Positions 47,594 through 57,529 of a stretch of 64,000 nt of DNA are shown one piece after another. The stretch is from Nitrospira sp. Its GTDB lineage: Bacteria; Nitrospirota; Nitrospiria; Nitrospirales; Nitrospiraceae. The notes below the pieces were generated by a model. It searched no databases and was not told where the DNA came from. It saw only the letters and a program-made list of their open reading frames with translations. The stretch spans positions 1 through 64,000 of the forward strand of contig JARFPM010000005.1 in assembly GCA_030444405.1 (NCBI GenBank). Direction: 5' to 3'. Position 1 is the stretch's first letter. Each line of letters begins with the position of its first letter. The translations under genes and the position numbers were made by a program.

Positions 47594-48577
47594 GTGACGA
47601 TGGGTCGTATGACAAATGCCAGGATCGGCGTGCTCATGGGAGGACGATCTTCAGAGAGGGATATTTCGCTGAAGACCGGTCAGGCTGTTTATCAGGCGCT
47701 GATCCGTCGAGGATACGACGCGGTGGCCATCGACGTCACTAATCGTCTGCATCGAGATTTGGAGGACCACAAAGTCGCCATTGCTTTTCTCTCGCTGCAT
47801 GGACCGGGCGGAGAAGACGGAACCGTTCAGGGATTTCTTGAGACATTGGGAATTCCCTACACCGGGTCCGGTGTACGCGCAAGTGCCGTGGGAATGCACA
47901 AGGCGGCGACAAAAACGTTATTGGCCGCACATGGTATTCCGCTACCGGCCGGAACCGTTGTGCGGGCATGCGACAGGCCGTCATTGGCAAAGGTCCTGAG
48001 GCAGGCCAAACTGAAGTTACCGATTGTCGTCAAACCGGTTTCACAGGGATCCACGATTGGAGTCACCGTCGTGCGTCGAGCCGGCCAATGGGGGGAGGCT
48101 CTCGACCTAGCCCATCGCTATGATCCAGAGGTGATGGTGGAGAGTTATATTCCCGGACATGAAGCCGCGGTTTCCATTCTGGGAACAGCCACGGAAGGTC
48201 CGAAAGTACTTCCGGCTATTGAGATCGTGGCGCCCGATGGTTTTTACGATTTCTCGGCAAAATATCAGAAGGGCAAGACTCGGTACCTCTGTCCCGCTCC
48301 GCTCCCTCCCAAGGTGGTTCACCACATCGGTGAGTTAGCCCGACGAACCTACGAGGCCTTAGGGTGCGAGGGAGCCGCTCGCGTAGATTTTCGCATCACT
48401 CCAAGAGGTCGGCCGTATGTCTTGGAAATCAACACAGTTCCCGGTATGACGGAAACGAGTCTGCTGCCTATGGCCGCAGCTCAAGCGGGAATTGTGTATG
48501 ACGACTTGGTCGAGCAGATCCTTCAGTCGGCACTCGATCGTGCGAGTCGCTTTGCACAGGTAGTCCCAAAGGAGTGA
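47594..48577 (+). CDS. ddl: D-alanine-D-alanine ligase
   Basis: GGRSSERDISLKTG, HGPGGEDGTVQGFLE, EINTVPGMTETSLLP. Confidence 0.95.
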   Translation: MTMGRMTNARIGVLMGGRSSERDISLKTGQAVYQALIRRGYDAVAIDVTNRLHRDLEDHKVAIAFLSLHGPGGEDGTVQGFLETLGIPYTGSGVRASAVGMHKAATKTLLAAHGIPLPAGTVVRACDRPSLAKVLRQAKLKLPIVVKPVSQGSTIGVTVVRRAGQWGEALDLAHRYDPEVMVESYIPGHEAAVSILGTATEGPKVLPAIEIVAPDGFYDFSAKYQKGKTRYLCPAPLPPKVVHHIGELARRTYEALGCEGAARVDFRITPRGRPYVLEINTVPGMTETSLLPMAAAQAGIVYDDLVEQILQSALDRASRFAQVVPKE

Positions 48578-49440
48578 GTGCGATGCGATTCTTGGGAAGA
48601 AAGCGGCGACCTCCGCCAGTGGGTCCACGAAAGAATCAGTGGAGGGATCCGCAAGGAGCGAGAGCGGCGAAGGAAGTCGGCTTGGGAAAAACAGCCAGAC
48701 GGAAAGTCCTTGCTCGATGGGTCGGACTAGCGACCGGTACGGGGCTCGTGGCATGGTTCGTCGTGATGGGTGTGAAATATTCCGGTCCTGCTCTCCAAAC
48801 GTTGTTGGAAATCAAGACCATCACAGTCGAAGGAGGCCACCACATCGATAAACAGAAAGTGCTCGAGCTTGCAAAGGTGAAACTCGGTACAGGACTCCAC
48901 CATATTGTCACGAGAGTCATTAAGGAGCAGGTGGAATCTCATCCGTGGGTCAAAGAAGCCGAAGTGACCCGTGTTCCGTTTCATGAGTTACGGATATCCC
49001 TAGTCGAACGACAACCTGCTGCGGTCATCCGCGCCGATTCCCAAAACTTTCTGACTGATGCGGAGGGGTATGTGCTTACCAGGCTCGGCCAGATCGATGA
49101 TGACGCCTTGCCTCTCGTGACGGGAATCGATTCCAAAGGCCTGTTGGAGGGGACTGAATCGGTCAGGCACGTCATCGCGTCGGGCATCGAGCTTGCAAAA
49201 TTAGTCCGCCAAACATTCGAAGGCCGGCTGCAGGTGAACGCCGAAAACCCGTCAAACCTTGTCGCACTCGTGCAGGGAGTGCGATTCCAGTTCGGGGAAG
49301 AAGGGGTTGGAGAGCAGTGGGAACGGTTCCGACGCGTCAAACCGACGCTAAAAACCCTGAACTTTGACGGTCATGGGCACGGAGCGAACGAAGTGGATCT
49401 CCGGTACGAGAATCGGATCATCGTACGGGAAGGGGGGTGA
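48574..49440 (+). CDS. ftsQ: Cell division protein FtsQ
   Basis: TM + POTRA-like KTITVEGGHHIDKQKVLELAKVKLG; position between ddl and ftsA. Confidence 0.9.
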   Translation: MSAMRFLGRKRRPPPVGPRKNQWRDPQGARAAKEVGLGKTARRKVLARWVGLATGTGLVAWFVVMGVKYSGPALQTLLEIKTITVEGGHHIDKQKVLELAKVKLGTGLHHIVTRVIKEQVESHPWVKEAEVTRVPFHELRISLVERQPAAVIRADSQNFLTDAEGYVLTRLGQIDDDALPLVTGIDSKGLLEGTESVRHVIASGIELAKLVRQTFEGRLQVNAENPSNLVALVQGVRFQFGEEGVGEQWERFRRVKPTLKTLNFDGHGHGANEVDLRYENRIIVREGG

Positions 49441-50678
49441 TTGCGGTGCCGAAACGGGATCAAATTCTGGTCGGACTCGACATCGGAACCACGAAGATAT
49501 GTGCGATTGTGGCGGAGATGACCGATGCCGGAGGACTCAGCATTATCGGCGTCGGATCGAGCCCCTCCCGCGGCCTACGCAAAGGAGTTGTCGTTGATAT
49601 CGAAAGCACCGTCGAATCAATCAAGAAAGCGGTTGAAGAAGCAGAATTGATGGCGGCCGTCCAGATCAACTCGGTCTACACCGGTATTGCGGGTAGTCAC
49701 ATTTCCGCTGAAAACTGCAAGGGCGTCGTGGCACTGAAACGGGCCGAGGTGACTCGTGAAGATATCCAGCGGGCCATCGAAAGCGCTCGTACTCTCGCCG
49801 TGATCCCTCATGAACGCAGGATTCTTCACGTGTTACCACGAGAGTTTATGGTCGATGGGCAGGAAGGTGTGCGCGAACCGTTGGGCTTGTCGGGTAATCG
49901 TTTGGAAGTCAACGTGCACGTCATCACCGGCGCCGTGACCTCCGCCCAGAACATCGTCAAGAGCGTGAATCGAGCCGGACTCGACGTCGTTGACATTATT
50001 CTCCAGCCGCTGGCGTCCAGCGAGGCGGTTCTGAGCCAAGAGGAGCGAGACTTAGGCGTGGCGATGGTGGACTTGGGAGGAGGGACGACGGACCTGGCTA
50101 TTTTTCTGGACGGCAGCATCCGTCACTCAGCGGTCCTCCCCATCGGAGGCCAAAATTTGACGAAGGATTTGGCCATCGGCCTCCTTACCTCACAGACCGA
50201 GGCTGAGAAAATCAAAACTCAGTTTGGCATTGCGCGGACTGAGTTGGTGACCGGGCATCAGATCGTCGAAGTGCCGTCGGTCGGAGATCGGCCGGCTCGA
50301 ACATTTTCCAGACGGGATATCGCTGAGATTTTGGAGCCGCGTGTTGACGAGATGTTTGAACTCGTTCGAAGAGAAATTGTGCGCGCGGGCTATGAAGGGA
50401 TGTTGGGCGCCGGCGTCGTGATTACCGGCGGCACATCCTTATTGGACGGCATGCCCGATGCCGCTGAGAAAGTCTTGAACTTGCCGGCGCGCCGAGGCCT
50501 GCCTTCCGGTGTCGGAGGGTTACGCGATATTGTCGGCCATCCAAGTCATTCAACCGGGGTCGGTCTATTGTTACACGCCCGGCGACATGTCGATGAACTG
50601 GAAACGGCCGGGCTTCGCAATGGGGGGACCTGGGCCAAAATGCGCGGGTGGACAAAGCGGGTGTTGGAGGTCTTTTAA
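49437..50678 (+). CDS. ftsA: Cell division protein FtsA
   Basis: LVGLDIGTTKICAIVAE, VDLGGGTTDLAIF, GAGVVITGGTSLLDGM. Confidence 0.95.
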   Translation: MIAVPKRDQILVGLDIGTTKICAIVAEMTDAGGLSIIGVGSSPSRGLRKGVVVDIESTVESIKKAVEEAELMAAVQINSVYTGIAGSHISAENCKGVVALKRAEVTREDIQRAIESARTLAVIPHERRILHVLPREFMVDGQEGVREPLGLSGNRLEVNVHVITGAVTSAQNIVKSVNRAGLDVVDIILQPLASSEAVLSQEERDLGVAMVDLGGGTTDLAIFLDGSIRHSAVLPIGGQNLTKDLAIGLLTSQTEAEKIKTQFGIARTELVTGHQIVEVPSVGDRPARTFSRRDIAEILEPRVDEMFELVRREIVRAGYEGMLGAGVVITGGTSLLDGMPDAAEKVLNLPARRGLPSGVGGLRDIVGHPSHSTGVGLLLHARRHVDELETAGLRNGGTWAKMRGWTKRVLEVF

Positions 50679-50741
50679 CCTTTAAAACCCTTGCGGGCGG
50701 CGGGTGAGTCGTCGTGCGAGGCGATGGGAGGAGGTGCCCCA

Positions 50742-51938
50742 ATGTTCTCATTTCAGGAAGATCTGCTGTCGCCGGTCCGCATCAAGGTGATCGGAATCGG
50801 CGGTGCCGGGTGCAACGCGATCAACACGATGATCACCTCGGGACTCGCGCGCGTCGATTTTATCGCGGGTAACACCGATCTTCAGGCGCTTGATCGGTCC
50901 CTGGCGCCGTATAAGATCCAACTCGGGCCGGAACGAACCCGCGGGTTGGGCGCGGGGGCAAAGCCGGAGATCGGCAGAGATGCCGCGCTTGAAAGTAAAG
51001 AGCACATCCGAGAATGTCTCGAAGGGGCCGACATGGTCTTCGTCACAGCCGGGATGGGGGGAGGGACCGGTACCGGAGCCGCTCCCATTGTGGCCAGCAT
51101 CGCTCGTGAAATGGGCATCCTCACGGTAGGCGTCGTCACGAAACCGTTTCAGTATGAAGGCCAACGGCGACACAAGCACGCGGAAGAAGGAATCCGCGAC
51201 TTGCGTCGGCACGTTGATACATTGCTCGTGATTCCGAACCAGCGGCTGCTGGGGATCGTCGATAAATCGACTCCGCTTCTTGAAGCATTCAAAGTCGCGG
51301 ATGATGTGTTGCGGCAAGCTATTCAAGGCATCGCCGACGTCATTACGACCACGGGACATGTGAACGTCGATTTTGCCGATGTCCGTACCGTGATGTCACA
51401 CACCGGACGAGCGGTCATGGGCATGGGCGTTTCCTATGGACCGAATCGGGCGATCGAAGCGGCTCAAAAGGCCATGTGCAGTCCTCTTCTTGAAGAAGGT
51501 AGCGTCGAGGGGGCCCGGGGAGTCCTCCTGAACATTACGGGAGGCCCCAGCATGTCGCTGCACGAGATCGAAGAAGCCGCCTCGATCATTCAACAGACGG
51601 CAGATCCCGAAGCCAATATCATTGTCGGGCAGGTCATCAATCCGGATATGGGGGAGGAACTTATCATTACGGTAATCGCGACCGGGTTTGAACGAGAAGA
51701 GGACTCAGCGGCAGCCACGATCGGAGCTGATAGGGTAACGAGTCGACTGGCCAAACCCGTCCCTTCAGTGTTGGCAGGCATGGGCGCGTCACTGGCGGTA
51801 GATCGACCGATGAAAGACCTCGATCGCCCAACCTTTTTGAGAAGAATGAACGATGTGCGAGAGTCAATGGACCGGGCGGTGTTGACCGCCGAAGATGAAT
51901 GGGATGTGCCGACATTTCTTCGCAAGCAAACAGACTGA
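50742..51938 (+). CDS. ftsZ: Cell division protein FtsZ
   Basis: [26 protein letters not shown]-terminal DVPTFLRKQ. Confidence 0.96.
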   Translation: MFSFQEDLLSPVRIKVIGIGGAGCNAINTMITSGLARVDFIAGNTDLQALDRSLAPYKIQLGPERTRGLGAGAKPEIGRDAALESKEHIRECLEGADMVFVTAGMGGGTGTGAAPIVASIAREMGILTVGVVTKPFQYEGQRRHKHAEEGIRDLRRHVDTLLVIPNQRLLGIVDKSTPLLEAFKVADDVLRQAIQGIADVITTTGHVNVDFADVRTVMSHTGRAVMGMGVSYGPNRAIEAAQKAMCSPLLEEGSVEGARGVLLNITGGPSMSLHEIEEAASIIQQTADPEANIIVGQVINPDMGEELIITVIATGFEREEDSAAATIGADRVTSRLAKPVPSVLAGMGASLAVDRPMKDLDRPTFLRRMNDVRESMDRAVLTAEDEWDVPTFLRKQTD

Positions 51939-51979
51939 TCTCGTGCATTTCTTCACGTGATGAGGTATTGAACTTGAAT

Positions 51980-52723
51980 ATGACAAGCGCATCGGTCATT
52001 ACCGTGCCGGCGTTTGCGGATGGCGGGAGTCAGGTTCGCCATTTTTTCGGGACCCGCCGACATGCCATGAGCCTTGGCCTTGAAGTGGGAATCCCGCAGA
52101 GGGGGATAGCAGGCGTAGCATCGTCCTTATGGACCCTCTCAGTGAATCAAGTTCATGGAACGGAGGCGCTGGTGGTGGACCGTGCCTTGGCCCAGACGGA
52201 CCGATTTATGGGCGGGTGGGATGCCTTGGTCACTGATCGACCTGGGATCATGGTGGCGGTGCGGACGGCAGATTGTGTTCCGATCCTGATGCATGATCCT
52301 AAACGTCGGGTCGTGGCCGCCGTCCATGCCGGCTGGCGGGGAGCTGTTGCCGGTATTGTCCCCAAAACGTTGGCACTGTTGGAGTCTCGCTTTGGCTCGT
52401 GTCTGGAGCATGTACGGATCAGCATCGGCCCATCGGCCGGGGTTTGCTGCTATGAAGTGGATGAGCCGGTTCTCGACAGTCTGTGTCAGGGATTTCCGGA
52501 TTGGAACAAAGTGGTACGAACGAAGAGAGACGGAAAAGCGCATCTTGATTTGAAAGCGCTCGTCAAAGAACAGGCGAAGGCCCTCGGGGCGGCTTCGAAG
52601 TCCATCACGACCGTCAATGTCTGTACGATTTGCCACGAAGACCTCTTTTTTTCCTATCGACGGGAGAGGAAAGTCAACGGCACCATGGTCAGCGCCATCG
52701 GGTTGCCGATGAGGCGAGGATAA
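51980..52723 (+). CDS. Laccase-domain (polyphenol oxidase, YfiH) family protein
   Basis: NQVHGTEALVV, TADCVPILM, AVHAGWRGAVAGI. Confidence 0.92.
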   Translation: MTSASVITVPAFADGGSQVRHFFGTRRHAMSLGLEVGIPQRGIAGVASSLWTLSVNQVHGTEALVVDRALAQTDRFMGGWDALVTDRPGIMVAVRTADCVPILMHDPKRRVVAAVHAGWRGAVAGIVPKTLALLESRFGSCLEHVRISIGPSAGVCCYEVDEPVLDSLCQGFPDWNKVVRTKRDGKAHLDLKALVKEQAKALGAASKSITTVNVCTICHEDLFFSYRRERKVNGTMVSAIGLPMRRG

Positions 52724-52807
52724 TTCAGGATCTGCCAATTCTGAGGCTTTTCCGTTAGAATAAGGACGGTTCGCTGAATGAGCGGCCGCGACTCGTGCGA
52801 GAGGACG

Positions 52808-53518
52808 ATGGAACCGCTCATCCAGGAAGCGATAGCGAAACGTGTTCAATCGGTTCTCGCGAAAATTCGGTCGGCGGAAGAAAAGGCCGCACGCCCTGCA
52901 GGTGCGGTGCGACTGGTGGCCGCGACAAAGACCGTGACGGTCGAACACATTGCGGCAGGCGTGCGTGCCGGCTTGTCTATCTTGGGTGAAAATCGTGTCC
53001 AGGAAGCGCTTCCTAAAATAGCCGCCCTCACCCAGGCACCGGTTCACTGGCATTTTATCGGACAGCTGCAACGAAGGAAGGCACGGTCCGTGATCGGTCT
53101 CTTCGACCTGATTCATTCGGTGGATAGTCTCGATCTGGCTCAAGAAATCAATCGCCGTGCGGGAGAGGCCGGTCGTGAGCAGAATGTCTTGCTGGAAGTG
53201 AATATCGGGAGGGAACCGACTAAGGCGGGTTTTCATCCCGATGACGTTGTGCGATCGGTATCAATGATGGCGCAGCTTTCTCATACCTGTATCAAAGGCT
53301 TAATGACGATCCCTCCACCGACTGCTGATCCGAATTCGGCCAGGCCCTATTTCCGCGAACTCCATGAGCTCGCTCGGCAGATTGCGGCATTAGACTTACC
53401 GACCGTGAGGATGGATGAACTGTCGATGGGAATGTCAAACGATTATGAAGTAGCCATTGAGGAAGGGGCGACGCTGGTCCGTGTTGGCACCGCCATCTTT
53501 GGAGCGCGTCATGTCTAG
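52808..53518 (+). CDS. yggS: YggS family PLP homeostasis protein
   Basis: LVAATKTVTVEHI, GENRVQEALPKI, HFIGQLQRRKAR, LSMGMSNDYEVAIEEGATLVRVGTAIFG. Confidence 0.94.
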   Translation: MEPLIQEAIAKRVQSVLAKIRSAEEKAARPAGAVRLVAATKTVTVEHIAAGVRAGLSILGENRVQEALPKIAALTQAPVHWHFIGQLQRRKARSVIGLFDLIHSVDSLDLAQEINRRAGEAGREQNVLLEVNIGREPTKAGFHPDDVVRSVSMMAQLSHTCIKGLMTIPPPTADPNSARPYFRELHELARQIAALDLPTVRMDELSMGMSNDYEVAIEEGATLVRVGTAIFGARHV

Positions 53519-54329
53519 TCCAACGCTCACACAAAGCATCTCGTTTGTGGGTGGTGGCCGGATGGCTGAGGCATTGATCAGTGGGGTGCTGTCTTCAAAG
53601 GGCTACAAGGCCCACCAGATCTACGTCGCTGATCCGGATACGGCCCGGCTGGACCATCTCAAGAGGCAGTACGGCATTCAGATTAGCCTCACGAATCATG
53701 AGGCGGTAGTCTCGGCAGATGTCGTCGTGTTGGCCGTGAAACCCCAGGTAACGGCCGAAGTCCTCAAAGAGATCGCAGATGTCTTGACGAAACGGCTGGT
53801 GATCTCGGTGATTGCGGGAGTGCGAATCAGGCGAATTATGGAGGCTTGTGGGCCGCAGACTCGCGTTATTCGCGCGATGCCGAATATGCCGGCGATGGTA
53901 GGCGAAGGGATGACTGCCTTGGCGATCGGTCCCGGGGTAGGGGAAAATGAGGTGGCATGTGCACGACAGATCTTTGAATCGGTTGGGAGAGTTGTGCCTG
54001 TTGATGAGCTGTTCATGGATGCCGTGACCGGGGTGAGCGGAAGCGGGCCGGCATACGTCTTTCTCATGATCGAAGCGATGGCCGATGGCGGCGTCAAGAT
54101 GGGTTTGCCGCGGGAGACGGCCAGTCTTCTTGCAGCCCAAACCGTTTTGGGTGCGGCACGGATGGTCTTAGAAACGGGGCAGCATCCGGCGCGTCTGAAG
54201 GATCAGGTAGCGTCCCCCGGGGGAACGACGATAGCCGGTCTGCATCGGCTGGAACAAGGAGGGCTTCGGGCCGTGTTGATCGACGCCGTTGAGGCCGCGA
54301 CGAAGCGTTCTCAGGAGCTTGGAGGCTGA
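53511..54329 (+). CDS. proC: Pyrroline-5-carboxylate reductase
   Basis: ISFVGGGRMAEALISG, AVKPQVTAEVL, VSGSGPAYVFLMIEAMADGGV, SPGGTTIAGL. Confidence 0.95.
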   Translation: MSSPTLTQSISFVGGGRMAEALISGVLSSKGYKAHQIYVADPDTARLDHLKRQYGIQISLTNHEAVVSADVVVLAVKPQVTAEVLKEIADVLTKRLVISVIAGVRIRRIMEACGPQTRVIRAMPNMPAMVGEGMTALAIGPGVGENEVACARQIFESVGRVVPVDELFMDAVTGVSGSGPAYVFLMIEAMADGGVKMGLPRETASLLAAQTVLGAARMVLETGQHPARLKDQVASPGGTTIAGLHRLEQGGLRAVLIDAVEAATKRSQELGG

Positions 54330-54625
54330 TGTTTGTAGTAGGAAATACGTTGTTAGGGATCGCTACGGTACTTGACTATGCGCTGACGTTCTATACCTGG
54401 ATCGTCATTGCCCGAGCGCTGATTTCTTGGGTGAATCCGGATCCGTGGAATCCAATCGTTCAATTCCTCACTCGTGCCACTGAACCGGTTCTGGCCCCGA
54501 TCCGACGACGATTGGGCTGGGGCATGGGGATGGATCTGTCGCCATTGGTCGTCATCGTGACTATCTGGTTTTTACAGATTGCGGTCGTACAGTCGATTAA
54601 GGACCTCGCGGTAAGGATGAATTGA
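54329..54625 (+). CDS. YggT family membrane protein
   Basis: YTWIVIARALISWVNPDPWNPIVQFLTRATEPVLAPIRR. Confidence 0.9.
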   Translation: MFVVGNTLLGIATVLDYALTFYTWIVIARALISWVNPDPWNPIVQFLTRATEPVLAPIRRRLGWGMGMDLSPLVVIVTIWFLQIAVVQSIKDLAVRMN

Positions 54626-54644
54626 CTCAACCAAGGGGGAGGCC

Positions 54645-55157
54645 ATGAAGATCACACCGCTCGACATTCAACAGATGGTCTTTCAAGTTAAGCTTCGTGG
54701 CTATGACCGTGAAGAGGTCAACCGCTTTTTAGAAGAGATTGCACAAACCGTCGAATTCCTGAACCGTGACAATGCCATGTTGCGTGACCGCATTGCGTCG
54801 CTTGAGCAACAGGTCTCGGAATTGAAACGGACAGAGGCGACCTTGTCTACCACGTTGGTCTCGGCGCAGTCCTTGGCTGAGGATGTCAAGCGAAGCGCAC
54901 AACGCGATGCCGAGTTGATCGTCAAAGAAGCGGAGTTGAAAGCCAGCGAACTGTTCCGGCAAGCGCGAGTCGAGCTGGGCAACACGCAGCGAGACCTGTC
55001 TGTGCTGCAGAAGCAGCGGCTGCTCATGGTCGAGCGGATGCGGGCGACGCTTCATACTTTCGAGCGGATGTTGGACGTGGAAGCAAGTGAAGCGTACCAG
55101 GATCATGGCGTCATGCAGGAAGAAAAGCTGGAAGGGGAATCCAGCCCTGCCCGTTGA
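54645..55157 (+). CDS. DivIVA domain protein
   Basis: MKITPLDIQQMVFQVKLRGYDREEVNRFLEEIA + coiled coil. Confidence 0.92.
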   Translation: MKITPLDIQQMVFQVKLRGYDREEVNRFLEEIAQTVEFLNRDNAMLRDRIASLEQQVSELKRTEATLSTTLVSAQSLAEDVKRSAQRDAELIVKEAELKASELFRQARVELGNTQRDLSVLQKQRLLMVERMRATLHTFERMLDVEASEAYQDHGVMQEEKLEGESSPAR

Positions 55158-55234
55158 CCGCTTCCGGTTGATGGTGCCGCCGCTGCGTAGTGCTCGATCG
55201 TTGTCCTGAGTGTCTTCCCTCGATCATCATCCCG

Positions 55235-56371
55235 ATGCCCGATCTCAGTGTTATCCAAACAGCACTCAATCGAGCCGTTACCGATGGGGTCTTCCCGGGA
55301 GCCGTATTGGCGGTGCGGTGCGGAGATAGACCGGTTTCTCGCTTTTATGCGGGTCATCTTTCAACCGTCCCTCCAGGATCCCCCGTCAGTACCTCCACAA
55401 TGTATGACCTGGCTTCGTTGACGAAACCGTTGGCAACCGTCACGGCCCTCGTTCTATTGATGCAGAAAGGCAGTTGCCGGCTTGATGACCGTGTGGCCGA
55501 CCATCTCCCGGAATGTACCGATGCCTCCATCGGCTCTGCGACGATTCGTCACCTCCTGACGCATTCGTCTGGATTGCCTGGTTGGCGTGGATTCTATGAA
55601 CGGCTAAGTCCGGATGGAACAATTCCTTCGTCGTCTGGGGAGAGGGAACAAGCGAAAAAGGCTATGCTCAGCCTGATTCGGTCTGAGGTACCCGTCTATG
55701 AACGGGGCACACGGAGCCTTTACAGTGATCTCGGTTTCATATTGCTCGGGCTCATTGTTGAACGAAACAGCGGACAATCGATGAGTGACTATTTTCTGGA
55801 TCACATTGTGCGCCCTCTGCGAGGGCCACGAATTGGATTTATCCTGCCCGACCGGCTTCATGCATTTTCTGACAGTGCAAATGACGAGACCAGTGCTGTG
55901 GCGCCGACGGAGGTTGATGCATGGCGAGGGCACCTCTTATGTGGAGAAGTGCACGATCAGAATGCTGCCGCTTTGGGTGGCGAAGCTGGTCATGCCGGAC
56001 TATTTGGTACTGTCGATGCGGTGTTGGCGATCTCGGGCGAGTGGTTGCGAGCCTACTATGGTCGAGCGACGATCCTCGACCGCACACTGGTCCAGGAATT
56101 TACACGACGACAGAAACCGGAAGGATCTTCCAGTTGGGCGCTCGGGTGGGACACTGTATCGATGCCGTCCTCTGCAGGACGCTATTTCGCAGCCCGATCG
56201 TTTGGCCACCTCGGCTATACGGGGACTTCAGTCTGGATCGACCCAGTGCGAGATTTAGAAGTCGTGCTGCTCTCGAATCGTGTGCATCCCTCGAGCCGGA
56301 ATGAAGCGATCCGGGAATTTCGTCCTGCGATTCATGATTTGGTGTTTCAGGAATTCATCGGCTCCGGTTAA
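55235..56371 (+). CDS. Serine hydrolase, beta-lactamase/class C PBP-like family
   Basis: YDLASLTKPLATV (SxxK), LLTHSSGLPGW, YSDLGFILLG, HLGYTGTSVWIDP. Confidence 0.88.
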   Translation: MPDLSVIQTALNRAVTDGVFPGAVLAVRCGDRPVSRFYAGHLSTVPPGSPVSTSTMYDLASLTKPLATVTALVLLMQKGSCRLDDRVADHLPECTDASIGSATIRHLLTHSSGLPGWRGFYERLSPDGTIPSSSGEREQAKKAMLSLIRSEVPVYERGTRSLYSDLGFILLGLIVERNSGQSMSDYFLDHIVRPLRGPRIGFILPDRLHAFSDSANDETSAVAPTEVDAWRGHLLCGEVHDQNAAALGGEAGHAGLFGTVDAVLAISGEWLRAYYGRATILDRTLVQEFTRRQKPEGSSSWALGWDTVSMPSSAGRYFAARSFGHLGYTGTSVWIDPVRDLEVVLLSNRVHPSSRNEAIREFRPAIHDLVFQEFIGSG

Positions 56372-56685
56372 GACCGGTCTGGGTGGTCGAGCCACGTTTC
56401 TTTTTCGGCAAGATAACGTGTCCCCTTGAAATTGGCCCGCGTTCTTATGCGAGTGAACCCGCAGTCTTGCAGTTTATCCACTAATTCCTTCACCGCTGCT
56501 GTAATGGTGGAGTGTGACCGACTTTCAACAACGAAGGCCTCATACATGATCTTTGCCGAGTATCCCGATGGGATCCGATTGACCAAGATGGTACGGTTGA
56601 AATATCGATCGCTCGGGTCGACCCCTTCAAGCTGATGTTTCTCGACCAATCCTTCTTTCTTAAACATCAGTGGCAACGTGCTCAT
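56368..56685 (-). CDS. Hypothetical protein
   Basis: 105-aa ORF, basic C-terminus GFTRIRTRANFKGTRYLAEKETW; convergent with preceding gene. Confidence 0.5.
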   Translation of the reverse strand: MSTLPLMFKKEGLVEKHQLEGVDPSDRYFNRTILVNRIPSGYSAKIMYEAFVVESRSHSTITAAVKELVDKLQDCGFTRIRTRANFKGTRYLAEKETWLDHPDRS

Positions 56686-56840
56686 ACTTCCTCATCCCCC
56701 CCGAAATAACAGTTGACGACAAGTCTAGACCGATCAATTATAGAAGGTCATCTGTGCAGGCTGCAACTCGTTGACAAGCATCGTGTTGATTACTATGATG
56801 CCTCTCCTCACCCAGTCAGAGGCCCGGCCAGCTCCATCCC

Positions 56841-57383
56841 ATGAATATCCCCAATAGCCTCACGATTCTTCGGATCCTCTTGGTCCCCGTCTACATAGGG
56901 TTCATGACCTACGGCTCCTATGGGTTGGCACTCCTGACACTCCTGATCGCAGGACTGACGGATGCCATTGACGGTCATCTTGCACGTAAACTGAATCAGC
57001 GGACACGATTGGGGACTTTGCTTGATCCCCTTGCCGACAAGCTACTGCTCACGTCGAGCTTCATCTCGCTGGCGATGCTGCATCTGGTGCCGTCTTGGCT
57101 GGTCATCTTGGTCGTGAGCCGCGACATTATTCTCCTAATAGGGACTGTGGTGGCTCATGTCACCAATACACCGATTAATGTGACTCCGACGTTCTTGGGG
57201 AAAGGGACGACGTTGTTTCAGTTGAGCTACGTTCTTTTGATTGTCCTCTTGACATGGCGAGGGCTCGACCGTTCCATGCTCACTCCACTCGTCGTGCTGA
57301 TGGTTGGGTTCACCCTTGCCTCAGGGTTACATTACCTTTATCGAGGGTATCGAGATACGAATACCGCCCCCCCGTTTGCCTAA
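56841..57383 (+). CDS. pgsA: CDP-diacylglycerol-glycerol-3-phosphate 3-phosphatidyltransferase
   Basis: MNIPNSLTILRILLVPVYI, DAIDGHLARKLNQRTRLGTLLDPLADKLL. Confidence 0.93.
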   Translation: MNIPNSLTILRILLVPVYIGFMTYGSYGLALLTLLIAGLTDAIDGHLARKLNQRTRLGTLLDPLADKLLLTSSFISLAMLHLVPSWLVILVVSRDIILLIGTVVAHVTNTPINVTPTFLGKGTTLFQLSYVLLIVLLTWRGLDRSMLTPLVVLMVGFTLASGLHYLYRGYRDTNTAPPFA

Positions 57384-57439
57384 TGGCCTTGGCTGCGCAT
57401 AGGACCTTTTCGGTAGCCCGGTAAATAATTCAATAGTTT

Positions 57440-57468
57440 TTGACAGGTTTCCGACCCACCGGTAGACT
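57440..57468 (+). promoter_or_regulatory. Sigma70-like promoter upstream of pilC
   Basis: TTGACA - 17 bp - TAGACT. Confidence 0.5.
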
Positions 57469-57529
57469 CGCTTCGTAGTCCTAGCCTTCCGTACAACCGG
57501 CTCGGAGAACCATAACAGGACAAGAATCT

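Noticed and set aside
52139-53236. 365-aa antisense ORF opposite the YfiH and YggS genes
   Set aside because: The opposite strand encodes two recognisable proteins; the antisense translation has no family features.
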